Below are positions 9,153 to 15,712 of a stretch of DNA of 64,000 nucleotides, in pieces. Made by a program: the position numbers and the translations under genes. Numbering within the stretch: the stretch's first letter is position 1; each line of letters begins with the position of its first letter. This DNA comes from MWBV01 sp964418095 (GTDB lineage: Archaea > Nanobdellota > Nanobdellia > Pacearchaeales > GW2011-AR1). The notes beneath the pieces are model-generated. The model saw only the letters and a program-made list of their open reading frames with translations. It searched no databases and was not told the DNA's origin. The stretch spans positions 62,001 to 126,000 of the forward strand of contig CAYQKM010000001.1 of the NCBI GenBank assembly GCA_964418095.1, in the 5' to 3' direction.

Positions 9153-9203
9153 TCTTGAAAAAGTTTACTTTTTCTGCACTTCAACTAATCAGGAAGTCGA
9201 TTT
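9153..9203 (-). repeat. 87-bp repeat, partial unit 3 after the gap
   Basis: The sequence resumes within a unit at the hairpin and runs to the unit end. It is followed by a spacer (about 9204-9223) that closely matches the sequence just before unit 1 (about 8891-8910), suggesting a larger-order duplication containing two or more units. Confidence 0.8.
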
Positions 9204-9224
9204 AATTTAGTAATATAATTGTTA

Positions 9225-9311
9225 AACAAGGGCGGAAGGAGGGAATCGAACCCTCTTGAAAAAGTTTACTTTTTCTGCACTTCAACTAATCAGGAAGTCG
9301 ATTTAATTCAA
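9225..9311 (-). repeat. 87-bp tandem repeat, unit 4, abutting tRNA-His
   Basis: This is a complete unit identical to unit 1. The next unit start at 9312 is the tRNA-His 3' end itself, which keeps the 87-base register. The tRNA gene is therefore the terminal, divergent member of the array. Confidence 0.85.
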
Positions 9312-9317
9312 AACAAG

Positions 9318-9389
9318 GGCGGAAGGAGGGAATCGAACCCTCTCTACACGGACCACAACCGTATGTACTACCATTATACTACAACCGCC
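9318..9389 (-). tRNA. tRNA-His (GTG) with imperfect acceptor stem
   Basis: A full cloverleaf can be drawn. The anticodon stem is TACGG/CCGTG with loop TTGTGGT (anticodon GTG), the T-arm is GAGGG-TTCGATT-CCCTC, and the D-arm has AATGGTA in its loop. Counting an encoded G at position -1 opposite C73 gives the histidine identity pair. However, positions 5-68 and 6-67 are both U-U mismatches: the 5' strand is GCGGTTG while the 3' strand is CTTCCGC. The 3' strand is the same as in the neighbouring repeats, so it may have been replaced by recombination. CCA is not encoded. Confidence 0.85.
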
Positions 9390-9487
9390 ATAAATTCTAT
9401 AACAGACACACAAGTCAATAAGTTATAGTTTAAAAATTTTAAGTATTAAAACACCAATCTTAAAAACCCTTATTTCTCTTAAAAGGT

Positions 9488-10696
9488 ATGAAAAAAACAG
9501 ATAAAGAAAAATATGAACTCCTAGCTCCAGTAGGAAGTTTCCCAATGTTACAAACAGCAGTAAATGCAGGTGCTGATGCTGTTTATTTTGGATTAAAAGA
9601 ATTCTCTTTAAGAGCAAATGCAAGAAATTTTGAATTAAAAGATTTAGATAAAATAAACCAAATCTGTAGCAAAAATAAAGAGAAAATAGTAAAAAAATAC
9701 CTAACACTAAACTCAATAATCTACTCTGAGGAACTTCCAAAAATAGAAAAAGTAATTAAAAAAGTAAAAGGCAAAGTAGATGCAATAATTTGTTGGGATC
9801 TTGCTGTAATCCAACTTTGTAAAAAATACAAAATACCTTTTCATGTTTCAACTCAAGCATCAATATCTAATGTAAATTCAGCTAATTTCTATAAAAACCT
9901 TGGAGCAGAAAGAATAATCCTTGCAAGAGAATTAAACCTTAAGCAAATAAAAGAAATAATAAAAAAAGTAGATGTTGAAGTAGAGACATTTATCCACGGA
10001 GCAATGTGTTTAGCAGTAAGTGGAAGATGCTTAATGTCTCAATTCTTATTTAATAAATCTGCAAATAGAGGGCAGTGTATTCATCCATGCAGAAGAAGCT
10101 ACACAATAAAAGACACTCAAGAAGGATATGAACTAGAAATAGAAAACAATCATGTTTTATCTGCAAAAGATTTATGCACACTCCCATTTATTAAAGATTT
10201 AAAAAAAGCAGGAATAACTTGCTTTAAAATAGAAGGAAGAAACAGAGACCCAAGATATCTTGATACAGTAATAAAAATATACAAAAAAGCACTAAATAAA
10301 GATTTAACAAACCAAGAAATAAAAGAATCTATGGATGAATTAAAAAAAGTATATAATAAAGGATTTTCTTCAGGATTTTATTTAGGAAAACCAACACCAA
10401 AAGATTTCTCTTCAATAGAACACTCAAATGCAACAGAAAAAAAGCAATTTATTGGAAAAATAACAAACTACTATCCAAAAATAAAAGTTGCAACAATTAA
10501 ACTTGTTTCAGATATTAAAGTTGGAGATAAAATAATTGTAATAGGAAAATCAACAGGAATAATTACTTCAAAAATAGAAAGAATAGAAATAAAAAACAAA
10601 CCTATTCAAAAAGCAGCAAAAAACCAAGAAATAGGAATAAAACTGCCTGCAGTAAGAAAAAACGAAGAAGTTTACAAGATTATTCAATCTATATAA
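9488..10696 (+). CDS. Peptidase U32-family protein (TrhP/RlhA-like)
   Basis: This 402-residue protein belongs to the U32 family, whose characterised bacterial members (TrhP, RlhA) take part in prephenate-dependent hydroxylation of tRNA or rRNA rather than proteolysis. The N-terminus 'ELLAPVGSFPMLQTAVNAGA' and 'ADAVYFGLKEFSLRANARNF' are the family opening. The cysteines expected for an iron-sulfur site are seen in 'MCLAVSGRCLMSQ' and 'GQCIHPCRRSY', with another in 'LSAKDLCTL'; 'CFKIEGRNRDPRYLDTV' follows. A C-terminal beta-barrel covers about residues 320-400. No accessory gene is adjacent. RNA hydroxylation is an inference from family. Confidence 0.88.
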   Translation: MKKTDKEKYELLAPVGSFPMLQTAVNAGADAVYFGLKEFSLRANARNFELKDLDKINQICSKNKEKIVKKYLTLNSIIYSEELPKIEKVIKKVKGKVDAIICWDLAVIQLCKKYKIPFHVSTQASISNVNSANFYKNLGAERIILARELNLKQIKEIIKKVDVEVETFIHGAMCLAVSGRCLMSQFLFNKSANRGQCIHPCRRSYTIKDTQEGYELEIENNHVLSAKDLCTLPFIKDLKKAGITCFKIEGRNRDPRYLDTVIKIYKKALNKDLTNQEIKESMDELKKVYNKGFSSGFYLGKPTPKDFSSIEHSNATEKKQFIGKITNYYPKIKVATIKLVSDIKVGDKIIVIGKSTGIITSKIERIEIKNKPIQKAAKNQEIGIKLPAVRKNEEVYKIIQSI

Positions 10697-10731
10697 CTAA
10701 CCCATTAAAGATAATTCTCTTTATTAAAAAA

Positions 10732-10768
10732 TAATTAAGAAAAAAATAAAAAAAATAAAAAAAATAAA
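10732..10768 (-). terminator. Oligo-T terminator after pilin gene B
   Basis: On the minus strand several runs of T of six to eight bases follow the stop codon of the pilin gene. This side is A-rich with no gene in it and fits an archaeal intrinsic terminator. Confidence 0.6.
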
Positions 10769-10770
10769 AT

Positions 10771-11247
10771 TTATTTAAATGTGTACATAGAAGCTGTGTT
10801 ACAAATTTGCTCTTTACCTGAAGCATCTAAGAAATAAACAGATGCAGTCACTTTATTAGGATTAGTCACATCAGATAAATCTATTCCGTTGATTGTTTTA
10901 GAACTTAATACACCAAAATTAGTTCCTAAAGCCTCCCCGTTTCCAACTTTAGCAGTTACTACACTACTATTTGACCCAGGATCTCCAGTGAATACTAACT
11001 TAACTCCTCCAATTGGGTCATCTCCACTTTTCCTAGTAACAACTACATCATATAGATTTCCACCAGAATTTGTTACAGATATTACTTCAACACTAGCTGA
11101 AACACACATAGCATCAATATTTATTTGTTCTGTTCCTGATTGAACAACATTTCTTATAACAATCCAAATTATACCAACTGCTACAAGTGTAAGTAGGATT
11201 ATTAACAAAGTCGCAACAATTGCAGACAAACCTTTTTTATTATTCAT
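10771..11247 (-). CDS. Type IV pilin-like protein, copy B
   Basis: This 158-residue protein opens 'MNNKKGLSAIVATLLIILL', a class III signal peptide with the likely prepilin-peptidase cut after Gly and before Leu, followed by a long hydrophobic helix that forms the filament core in archaeal pilins (Pilin_N/DUF1628 type). The body is a small beta-rich domain with two cysteines, one after the helix (about residue 42) and one near the C-terminus ('ICNTASMYTFK'), probably forming a disulfide. The GTG at 11256 lies inside the Shine-Dalgarno GGAGGTGA, so the ATG at 11247 is the start. It is a tandem paralogue of the next gene. Confidence 0.85.
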   Translation of the reverse strand: MNNKKGLSAIVATLLIILLTLVAVGIIWIVIRNVVQSGTEQINIDAMCVSASVEVISVTNSGGNLYDVVVTRKSGDDPIGGVKLVFTGDPGSNSSVVTAKVGNGEALGTNFGVLSSKTINGIDLSDVTNPNKVTASVYFLDASGKEQICNTASMYTFK

Positions 11248-11313
11248 CTTATTCACCTCCTTTCAACCAATTTAAGTTAACCATTAAAGGTCTATAATAT
11301 AAGAGAATGTTCC

Positions 11314-11321
11314 TATAAAAA
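11314..11321 (-). promoter_or_regulatory. TATA box of pilin gene B
   Basis: On the minus strand TTTTTATA, preceded by GG as in other promoters of this window, lies about 67-74 bases before the ATG. It would give a leader of about 40-45 bases containing the Shine-Dalgarno. The same box is present at +609 for the other pilin copy. Confidence 0.5.
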
Positions 11322-11336
11322 CCTTTTTGTTTTTGA

Positions 11337-11358
11337 ACTATTTATTAAAATTATCAAG
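11337..11358 (-). pseudogene. Remnant of the gltX 3' end carried by the duplication
   Basis: These bases match the last codons of gltX (Leu-Asp-Asn-Phe-Asn-Lys-stop) at 11946-11967 without a mismatch and lie at the same offset of 609. They have no upstream coding sequence here. They show that the segment duplicated to make the two pilin genes began inside the end of gltX. Confidence 0.8.
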
Positions 11359-11390
11359 AATTTTAAAAAAAATAAAAAAATAAAAAAATA
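11359..11390 (-). terminator. Oligo-T terminator after pilin gene A
   Basis: On the minus strand T runs separated by single A directly follow the stop of pilin gene A, in the same arrangement as downstream of pilin gene B. Confidence 0.55.
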
Positions 11391-11394
11391 AAAT

Positions 11395-11856
11395 TTATTT
11401 AAATGTGTGCATAGTTGCTGTGTTACAAAGAACCGGGTTATTTGAACTGTCAAGGAAATAAACTACAGCACTAACTCTTACTGGAGGCTCCGTACCATCA
11501 TAGTCGCTTATTGTAACTGTCTCTGTTCTAGACTCCAATGCTTTTAAGCCTTCCAAATCCATCTCTGTTACTGCACTATTCTTACCATCGGCACTAGTAA
11601 AAACTAATTTAACTCCTGCAATTGGGTCACTTCCACCTCTTCTAACAACAGTTACCTCATAGGTAACATTATCAGTTGTTGCTACTCTAGTAACATCAAC
11701 GATTGTAGCAACACACATAGCATCAATGCTTATCTGTTCTGTTCCTTGTTGAACAACATTTCTTATAACAATCCAAATTATACCAACTGCTACAAGTGTA
11801 AGTAGGATTATTAACAAAGTCGCAACAATTGCAGACAAACCTTTTTTATTATTCAT
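11395..11856 (-). CDS. Type IV pilin-like protein, copy A
   Basis: This 153-residue protein is a paralogue of the pilin at 10771-11247. The first 40 or so residues, including the class III signal peptide and core helix, are almost identical, while the surface domain has diverged, keeping the two cysteines and the end 'CNTA(T/S)M(H/Y)TFK'. As in copy B, the GTG at 11865 is part of the Shine-Dalgarno and the ATG at 11856 is preferred. The 5' halves and upstream regions of the two genes are identical over 217 bases (11142-11358 against 11751-11967). The divergent tips would give filaments with different surfaces, if both are expressed. Confidence 0.85.
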   Translation of the reverse strand: MNNKKGLSAIVATLLIILLTLVAVGIIWIVIRNVVQQGTEQISIDAMCVATIVDVTRVATTDNVTYEVTVVRRGGSDPIAGVKLVFTSADGKNSAVTEMDLEGLKALESRTETVTISDYDGTEPPVRVSAVVYFLDSSNNPVLCNTATMHTFK

Positions 11857-11922
11857 CTTATTCACCTCCTTTCAACCAATTTAAGTTAACCATTAAAGGT
11901 CTATAATATAAGAGAATGTTCC

Positions 11923-11930
11923 TATAAAAA
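11923..11930 (-). promoter_or_regulatory. TATA box of pilin gene A
   Basis: This is the same TTTTTATA element as for copy B, exactly 609 bases away. It lies 17 bases beyond the end of gltX, so the pilin promoter sits immediately behind the gltX stop codon. Confidence 0.5.
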
Positions 11931-11946
11931 CCTTTTTGTTTTTGAA

Positions 11947-13158
11947 CTATTTATTAAAATTATCAAGGGTTTTAAAAAATTCCTTACTATCTATTACTTT
12001 ATCTACTTCTGTAAGTCCTCTTTGCTCTACAAATTTCACAAATGCATCTGGTTTATATCCTCTTTTTCTTAAAGAAATTATTGTAGGTATTTTCTCATCG
12101 TCATCTCCTGAAAATTCTCCAGCATCTATCATACTGCTTAGTTTCCTCTTAGACAAAATCAAATCTTTAAACTTTATTCTACCCATAAAGTAAGTCCAAG
12201 GAAACTTCTTCTTAAATAAATCAAAAATCATCTTCTGTCTTTTAGCATTATCTCTATGGTCTTTTCCTCTTATAATGTGTGTCATTCCAAATTCAATGTC
12301 ATCAATTGCAACAACTAAATTCATTAGTGGCCAAACTTTATATTTATTTTTTTGTTTAGGGTGAGGAGATTCAATTATTCTAGCAAGTGGAAAATCTCTC
12401 ATTGCAGGATTTGGGTCTTGCATCCCTAAATCAGATTTAAATCTAAAAACAGCTTTTCCCTCTTTATATCCTTCTTTTTTATCAAGCATTGATTTCCATC
12501 TATGAATATTTTCTTTTAAATCATTATTTCTACACGGACAATTTTCTTTAAATTCAACAAAAGATTTAAACTTCTCAGGAGAGCATGTGCAAATATATCC
12601 TCTCTCCTTTGATAATATCTTCTCAAGATAATCATAATATATTTCCATTCTATCTGAAGAATTAATATATTCAGAAACATTTCCAAATATCCAATCGCAA
12701 TCTCTTTTAATGTTTTTGTAAGAATCTTCTCTAGTTGTATTAGGAGAAGTATCATCAATTATAATATAGAATTTACCCCCATATCTCTTAACATAAAGAG
12801 AAGATACCAAATTAGAAACAATATGTCCAATATGAAGTGGTCCAGAGGGAGCAGGTCTAAATCTCATAATAACTCCAGTTTTAGGGTTTACATCTGGAAG
12901 CTCATCTAATCCTTCTCTTACTTCTCTCTCAGAAACAAATTTTTGCAATTTCAAGTATTCTTTTTTTTGTTTTTCTAAAGGCAATTTATTTACAAGTGAA
13001 ACAATCTCATTTATTTGTTTAGAATACTCTTTAATTTCTTCTTTCTTTAATCCTTCAGCAAATAATCCTGAAATAACTGCTCCAACATTAGATTTCCCAT
13101 TATAATGAATTGCATTTTTAAGTGCATATGCTTTTACTATTTTTTTAAAATTCTTCAT
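11947..13158 (-). CDS. gltX: Glutamyl-tRNA synthetase, lacking the anticodon-binding domain
   Basis: This is an archaeal-type class I GluRS. The archaeal N-terminal helical region (about 1-90) is followed by the Rossmann core with 'PSGPLHIGHIVSNL' (HIGH at 109-112), a zinc site 'CTCS...CPCR', and 'LSKRKLSS' as KMSKS. The protein stops at residue 403, just where family members continue into the C-terminal beta-barrel anticodon-binding domain; about 150 residues are missing. The last residues 'EFFKTLDNFNK' still align with the start of the linker to that domain. The stop overlaps nothing; the pilin promoter begins 17 bases on. Whether it still charges tRNA-Glu efficiently is unknown. Confidence 0.88.
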   Translation of the reverse strand: MKNFKKIVKAYALKNAIHYNGKSNVGAVISGLFAEGLKKEEIKEYSKQINEIVSLVNKLPLEKQKKEYLKLQKFVSEREVREGLDELPDVNPKTGVIMRFRPAPSGPLHIGHIVSNLVSSLYVKRYGGKFYIIIDDTSPNTTREDSYKNIKRDCDWIFGNVSEYINSSDRMEIYYDYLEKILSKERGYICTCSPEKFKSFVEFKENCPCRNNDLKENIHRWKSMLDKKEGYKEGKAVFRFKSDLGMQDPNPAMRDFPLARIIESPHPKQKNKYKVWPLMNLVVAIDDIEFGMTHIIRGKDHRDNAKRQKMIFDLFKKKFPWTYFMGRIKFKDLILSKRKLSSMIDAGEFSGDDDEKIPTIISLRKRGYKPDAFVKFVEQRGLTEVDKVIDSKEFFKTLDNFNK

Positions 13159-13547
13159 TGCTCATATCTCCCAAGATTAATCTTCTTTTCAATAACTTCC
13201 ATTTTTTGTTGTAATTGATAAACCTGATTAGATAAATCTTCTATTCTATCAGTCATATTCTTAAGTCTTAATGCAAGTCTCCGTCTTTTCTCACTAGCAT
13301 CTAATGTTTCTGAAGAAGTTGAAGAACTTTCATAAGAAGAGGTGCTAGAATTAGCATTGCTAGAGGATAAATTACTAGAACCAGCAGCACTAAAAGAACT
13401 AAAAAAACCTCCAAAAGAATTCTCTTGATCTTGATTTGAAGAAACTCTCTCTGAATTTGAAGAAATACTTTCTTTTTCTAACTTTTTCTTATTAAGATTA
13501 TAGTCTTCAGTCAAATCAACAATTTTTCTTTTTCTAAATAGCCCCAT
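13155..13547 (-). CDS. Serine-rich protein with C-terminal coiled coil
   Basis: I do not recognise this 130-residue protein. After a basic start ('MGLFRKRKIVDL') comes a low-complexity region of Ser, Asn and Gly (about 27-80), then a helical segment with heptads (about 85-125) ending in 'KKINLGRYEQ'. It has no membrane helix. The stop codon overlaps the gltX start by 4 bases (ATGA), so the two genes are translationally coupled. The architecture recalls small archaeal scaffold or DNA-organising proteins, but this is only a resemblance. Confidence 0.65.
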   Translation of the reverse strand: MGLFRKRKIVDLTEDYNLNKKKLEKESISSNSERVSSNQDQENSFGGFFSSFSAAGSSNLSSSNANSSTSSYESSSTSSETLDASEKRRRLALRLKNMTDRIEDLSNQVYQLQQKMEVIEKKINLGRYEQ

Positions 13548-13621
13548 ACACCCTTAAATCAACACTTGTTTTTAAATTTAGCCATCAAACATTTTTTAAA
13601 TAGGAAAATCCTTAAGTTTAT

Positions 13622-15019
13622 ATGGGTTCAATAGTATCAGATATAATTGGGAAAATAAATCCAAAATATAAAGATAATCCAATTGCATCTCACACTTTAG
13701 GATATGATTCTGGAGTTGAAACACTCGAACCAGTATATTTTTTCATAATTGATTTAATGAGTGATTTCGGGTTAAAAACAGAAAAACTAATTGATAATTT
13801 TTCTTCTTCACCAGGCTCAGGACATTTTGCTGAATTAGGACAAAGAGCAACAATAATGCAAAATCAAGCAAGTAAAATTATGGGAGACATAAATGTTGTT
13901 CTGCGAAGTGTCCTTAATTTAATTTATGATTTAAAAGAATTTAGAATGAGACTACAAAGCTATGCTGACTTAAAAAACCCTTCAAAAAAAGAGGGTGCTA
14001 TTCTCTCACTTAAACAGCTCTGGATGGATAAAGTAGACATACAAAAAGGAAATTCAAGTATTAAGGCAATGGCACTCGGACAGAGTGGATTTGTAACACT
14101 TATAGATGCTTTCCTCGCATCAAAAGATGAAAAACACGCTCAAACACTTGATTTAAATGAGAGAGTAAAAAGAATATTAATCCCAAGAATCTCTGAGTTT
14201 AATATCTGGTTAAATCAATCAGAGCAAGAATTAAGAAAAAGATATGAGCTTGAAAAAAATTATCTTAAGAGCCAAGTTAATAGTTTAAAATTATACTCTA
14301 GGTGGGTAAAACCCTATCTAAAAGCCTCGTATGACTTAGAGAATAGAGATAGTGGAAGAGACCCTGCACTTGTAAAAACATTTAACACTCTCTTACTAGA
14401 TTTAGTTTTAATAGGAAAAAGAGAATTAAATGTCCAAGATGCTGCAATGGAGGGAGAGCTTCCAAGAGAGTTTGCAAAAGAAAAATTTGCAAAAAAATTA
14501 AGAAAATATTATAGTTGCATTACTGTTGAATTTTCTTTTAGAGGTATCCCTCAAAGAGTCTCACAACAATCTCATTTTGCATTTGGAGGAAAAGCAGATA
14601 TAACTTTTAAGGCATATGCACTTAATGAAGATGAATTAAATAAATTTAACATTGAACTAGATAAATCAGATTTAGATGATATGTTAAAACTAGTAGAAGG
14701 TGCAACAGAAGGTAGTTTAGGACAAATCCAAGAAGAAATAAATTTCTTTTTAGAAGAAAAAGATAAACCTCAAAAAGAAGAAAAAGAGAGAGACAATTCA
14801 AATCCTTTCTTAGCACTATTTGGCTATTATGATAAAAATTCTTCAAAAGAAAGCAGTGAAAAAAGCAAAAAAGACACTAAAAAAGATGCTCCAATAAGAA
14901 AAGATGACTGGATAGAAAAAACACATTTAAGGCCTCTTGCAGAAGATAGAGCTAAATCAACTGCAATGAGTTTATTTGATATTTATAAGAAATCTCACCA
15001 AATGTCAAGCTTTACATAA
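13622..15019 (+). CDS. Unassigned mostly helical protein, 465 residues
   Basis: I cannot assign a family. Residues about 1-300 are predicted mainly alpha-helical, without cysteine-rich motifs or membrane segments. Residues about 285-330 look beta-rich ('SCITVEFSFRGIPQRVSQQS'), followed by helices and a charged, low-complexity Lys/Glu/Ser region (about 375-435), and a short ordered end. The start at 13622 is nearly leaderless, with a TTTAAATA box about 25 bases upstream. It opens a same-strand run of five genes (13622-18726) and may be a structural or scaffolding partner of the products encoded there. Confidence 0.7.
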   Translation: MGSIVSDIIGKINPKYKDNPIASHTLGYDSGVETLEPVYFFIIDLMSDFGLKTEKLIDNFSSSPGSGHFAELGQRATIMQNQASKIMGDINVVLRSVLNLIYDLKEFRMRLQSYADLKNPSKKEGAILSLKQLWMDKVDIQKGNSSIKAMALGQSGFVTLIDAFLASKDEKHAQTLDLNERVKRILIPRISEFNIWLNQSEQELRKRYELEKNYLKSQVNSLKLYSRWVKPYLKASYDLENRDSGRDPALVKTFNTLLLDLVLIGKRELNVQDAAMEGELPREFAKEKFAKKLRKYYSCITVEFSFRGIPQRVSQQSHFAFGGKADITFKAYALNEDELNKFNIELDKSDLDDMLKLVEGATEGSLGQIQEEINFFLEEKDKPQKEEKERDNSNPFLALFGYYDKNSSKESSEKSKKDTKKDAPIRKDDWIEKTHLRPLAEDRAKSTAMSLFDIYKKSHQMSSFT

Positions 15020-15074
15020 TCTAAATTAAATCTCTAACCAAAATTTTTATATATTTTATTAAACTAAATGTATA

Positions 15075-15644
15075 ATGAAAAAAAAGTCAAAATCAAAAGT
15101 TCCTGAGAAGCCAAAAAAACCAAAAACAGAACTTAGTCAAGAAGAAATAAATACATTAGAACAACTAATTAAAGAAGATTCTTTAAAACCAAATTTTTTA
15201 GATATAAAAAAAGAACTAGAAAATTTAAAAATAGAATTTTCCCCGTCTCTTGAAAAAATAAATGCTCCTTTAAAAAATCCTTTAAGAAATCTAGCTGATA
15301 TTGAAGAGAATTTAAAGCAAAAAAATTCTTCAACTCCGGGGGTATATAAAACAAAAAGTGAAGAAGAAAATAAAATAAATTATCTCCAAGATAAAGCTGA
15401 AGAAGAAAAAAAATACGAAAGTCCATATAAAGAAAGTCAAGCAGAATTTTCTGGGAGAGACAGAATTGGTATGCATAATTTACCAAAAACTTATACTGAA
15501 AGAATAATAAAAATTAACCCTACACAAGAAACTAATTTATACACTCAAAATGATTCTAGAGATTACTCTGTTCCTGATTTAAAAATAAAAAAGTTTGAGG
15601 AAGTAGAAAAAATCAGAAAAAACACTCTTAATGAAAGAATATAA
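15075..15644 (+). CDS. Charged disordered/coiled-coil protein
   Basis: This 189-residue protein is of unknown function. It is dominated by Lys, Glu, Asn and Pro, starts with a run of basic residues ('MKKKSKSKVPEKPKKPK') and alternates predicted disorder and short helices. It has no cysteine and no membrane helix. It lies 55 bases after the 465-residue gene and 68 bases before the TIM-barrel gene, in the same direction. Confidence 0.6.
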   Translation: MKKKSKSKVPEKPKKPKTELSQEEINTLEQLIKEDSLKPNFLDIKKELENLKIEFSPSLEKINAPLKNPLRNLADIEENLKQKNSSTPGVYKTKSEEENKINYLQDKAEEEKKYESPYKESQAEFSGRDRIGMHNLPKTYTERIIKINPTQETNLYTQNDSRDYSVPDLKIKKFEEVEKIRKNTLNERI

Positions 15645-15712
15645 GCATTTTCAAACTCTCTAAAAACAATTAAAATCATTAAATTAATAAAGTATATTTT
15701 ATATTATATATA

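Noticed and set aside
8912..9343. CRISPR array
   Set aside because: The whole 87-bp unit is repeated, spacer included, and no cas genes are near. The repeated part is a tRNA 3' end.
8912..9389. Split tRNA halves as in Nanoarchaeum equitans
   Set aside because: The repeats start at the T-arm, not at the anticodon intron position, and have no GC-rich joining arm. The tRNA-His gene itself is complete.
8906..9428. Open frames of 67-99 residues reading 'GGRRESNPLEKVYFF' across the repeats
   Set aside because: They are translations of tRNA T-arm sequence and the 87-bp repeats, one of them running through the N gap. The tRNA and repeat explanation accounts for every base.
11248..11256. GTG start of the pilin genes (also at 11865)
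   Set aside because: The GTG forms part of the GGAGGTGA Shine-Dalgarno; the ATG nine bases on gives the proper class III signal peptide.
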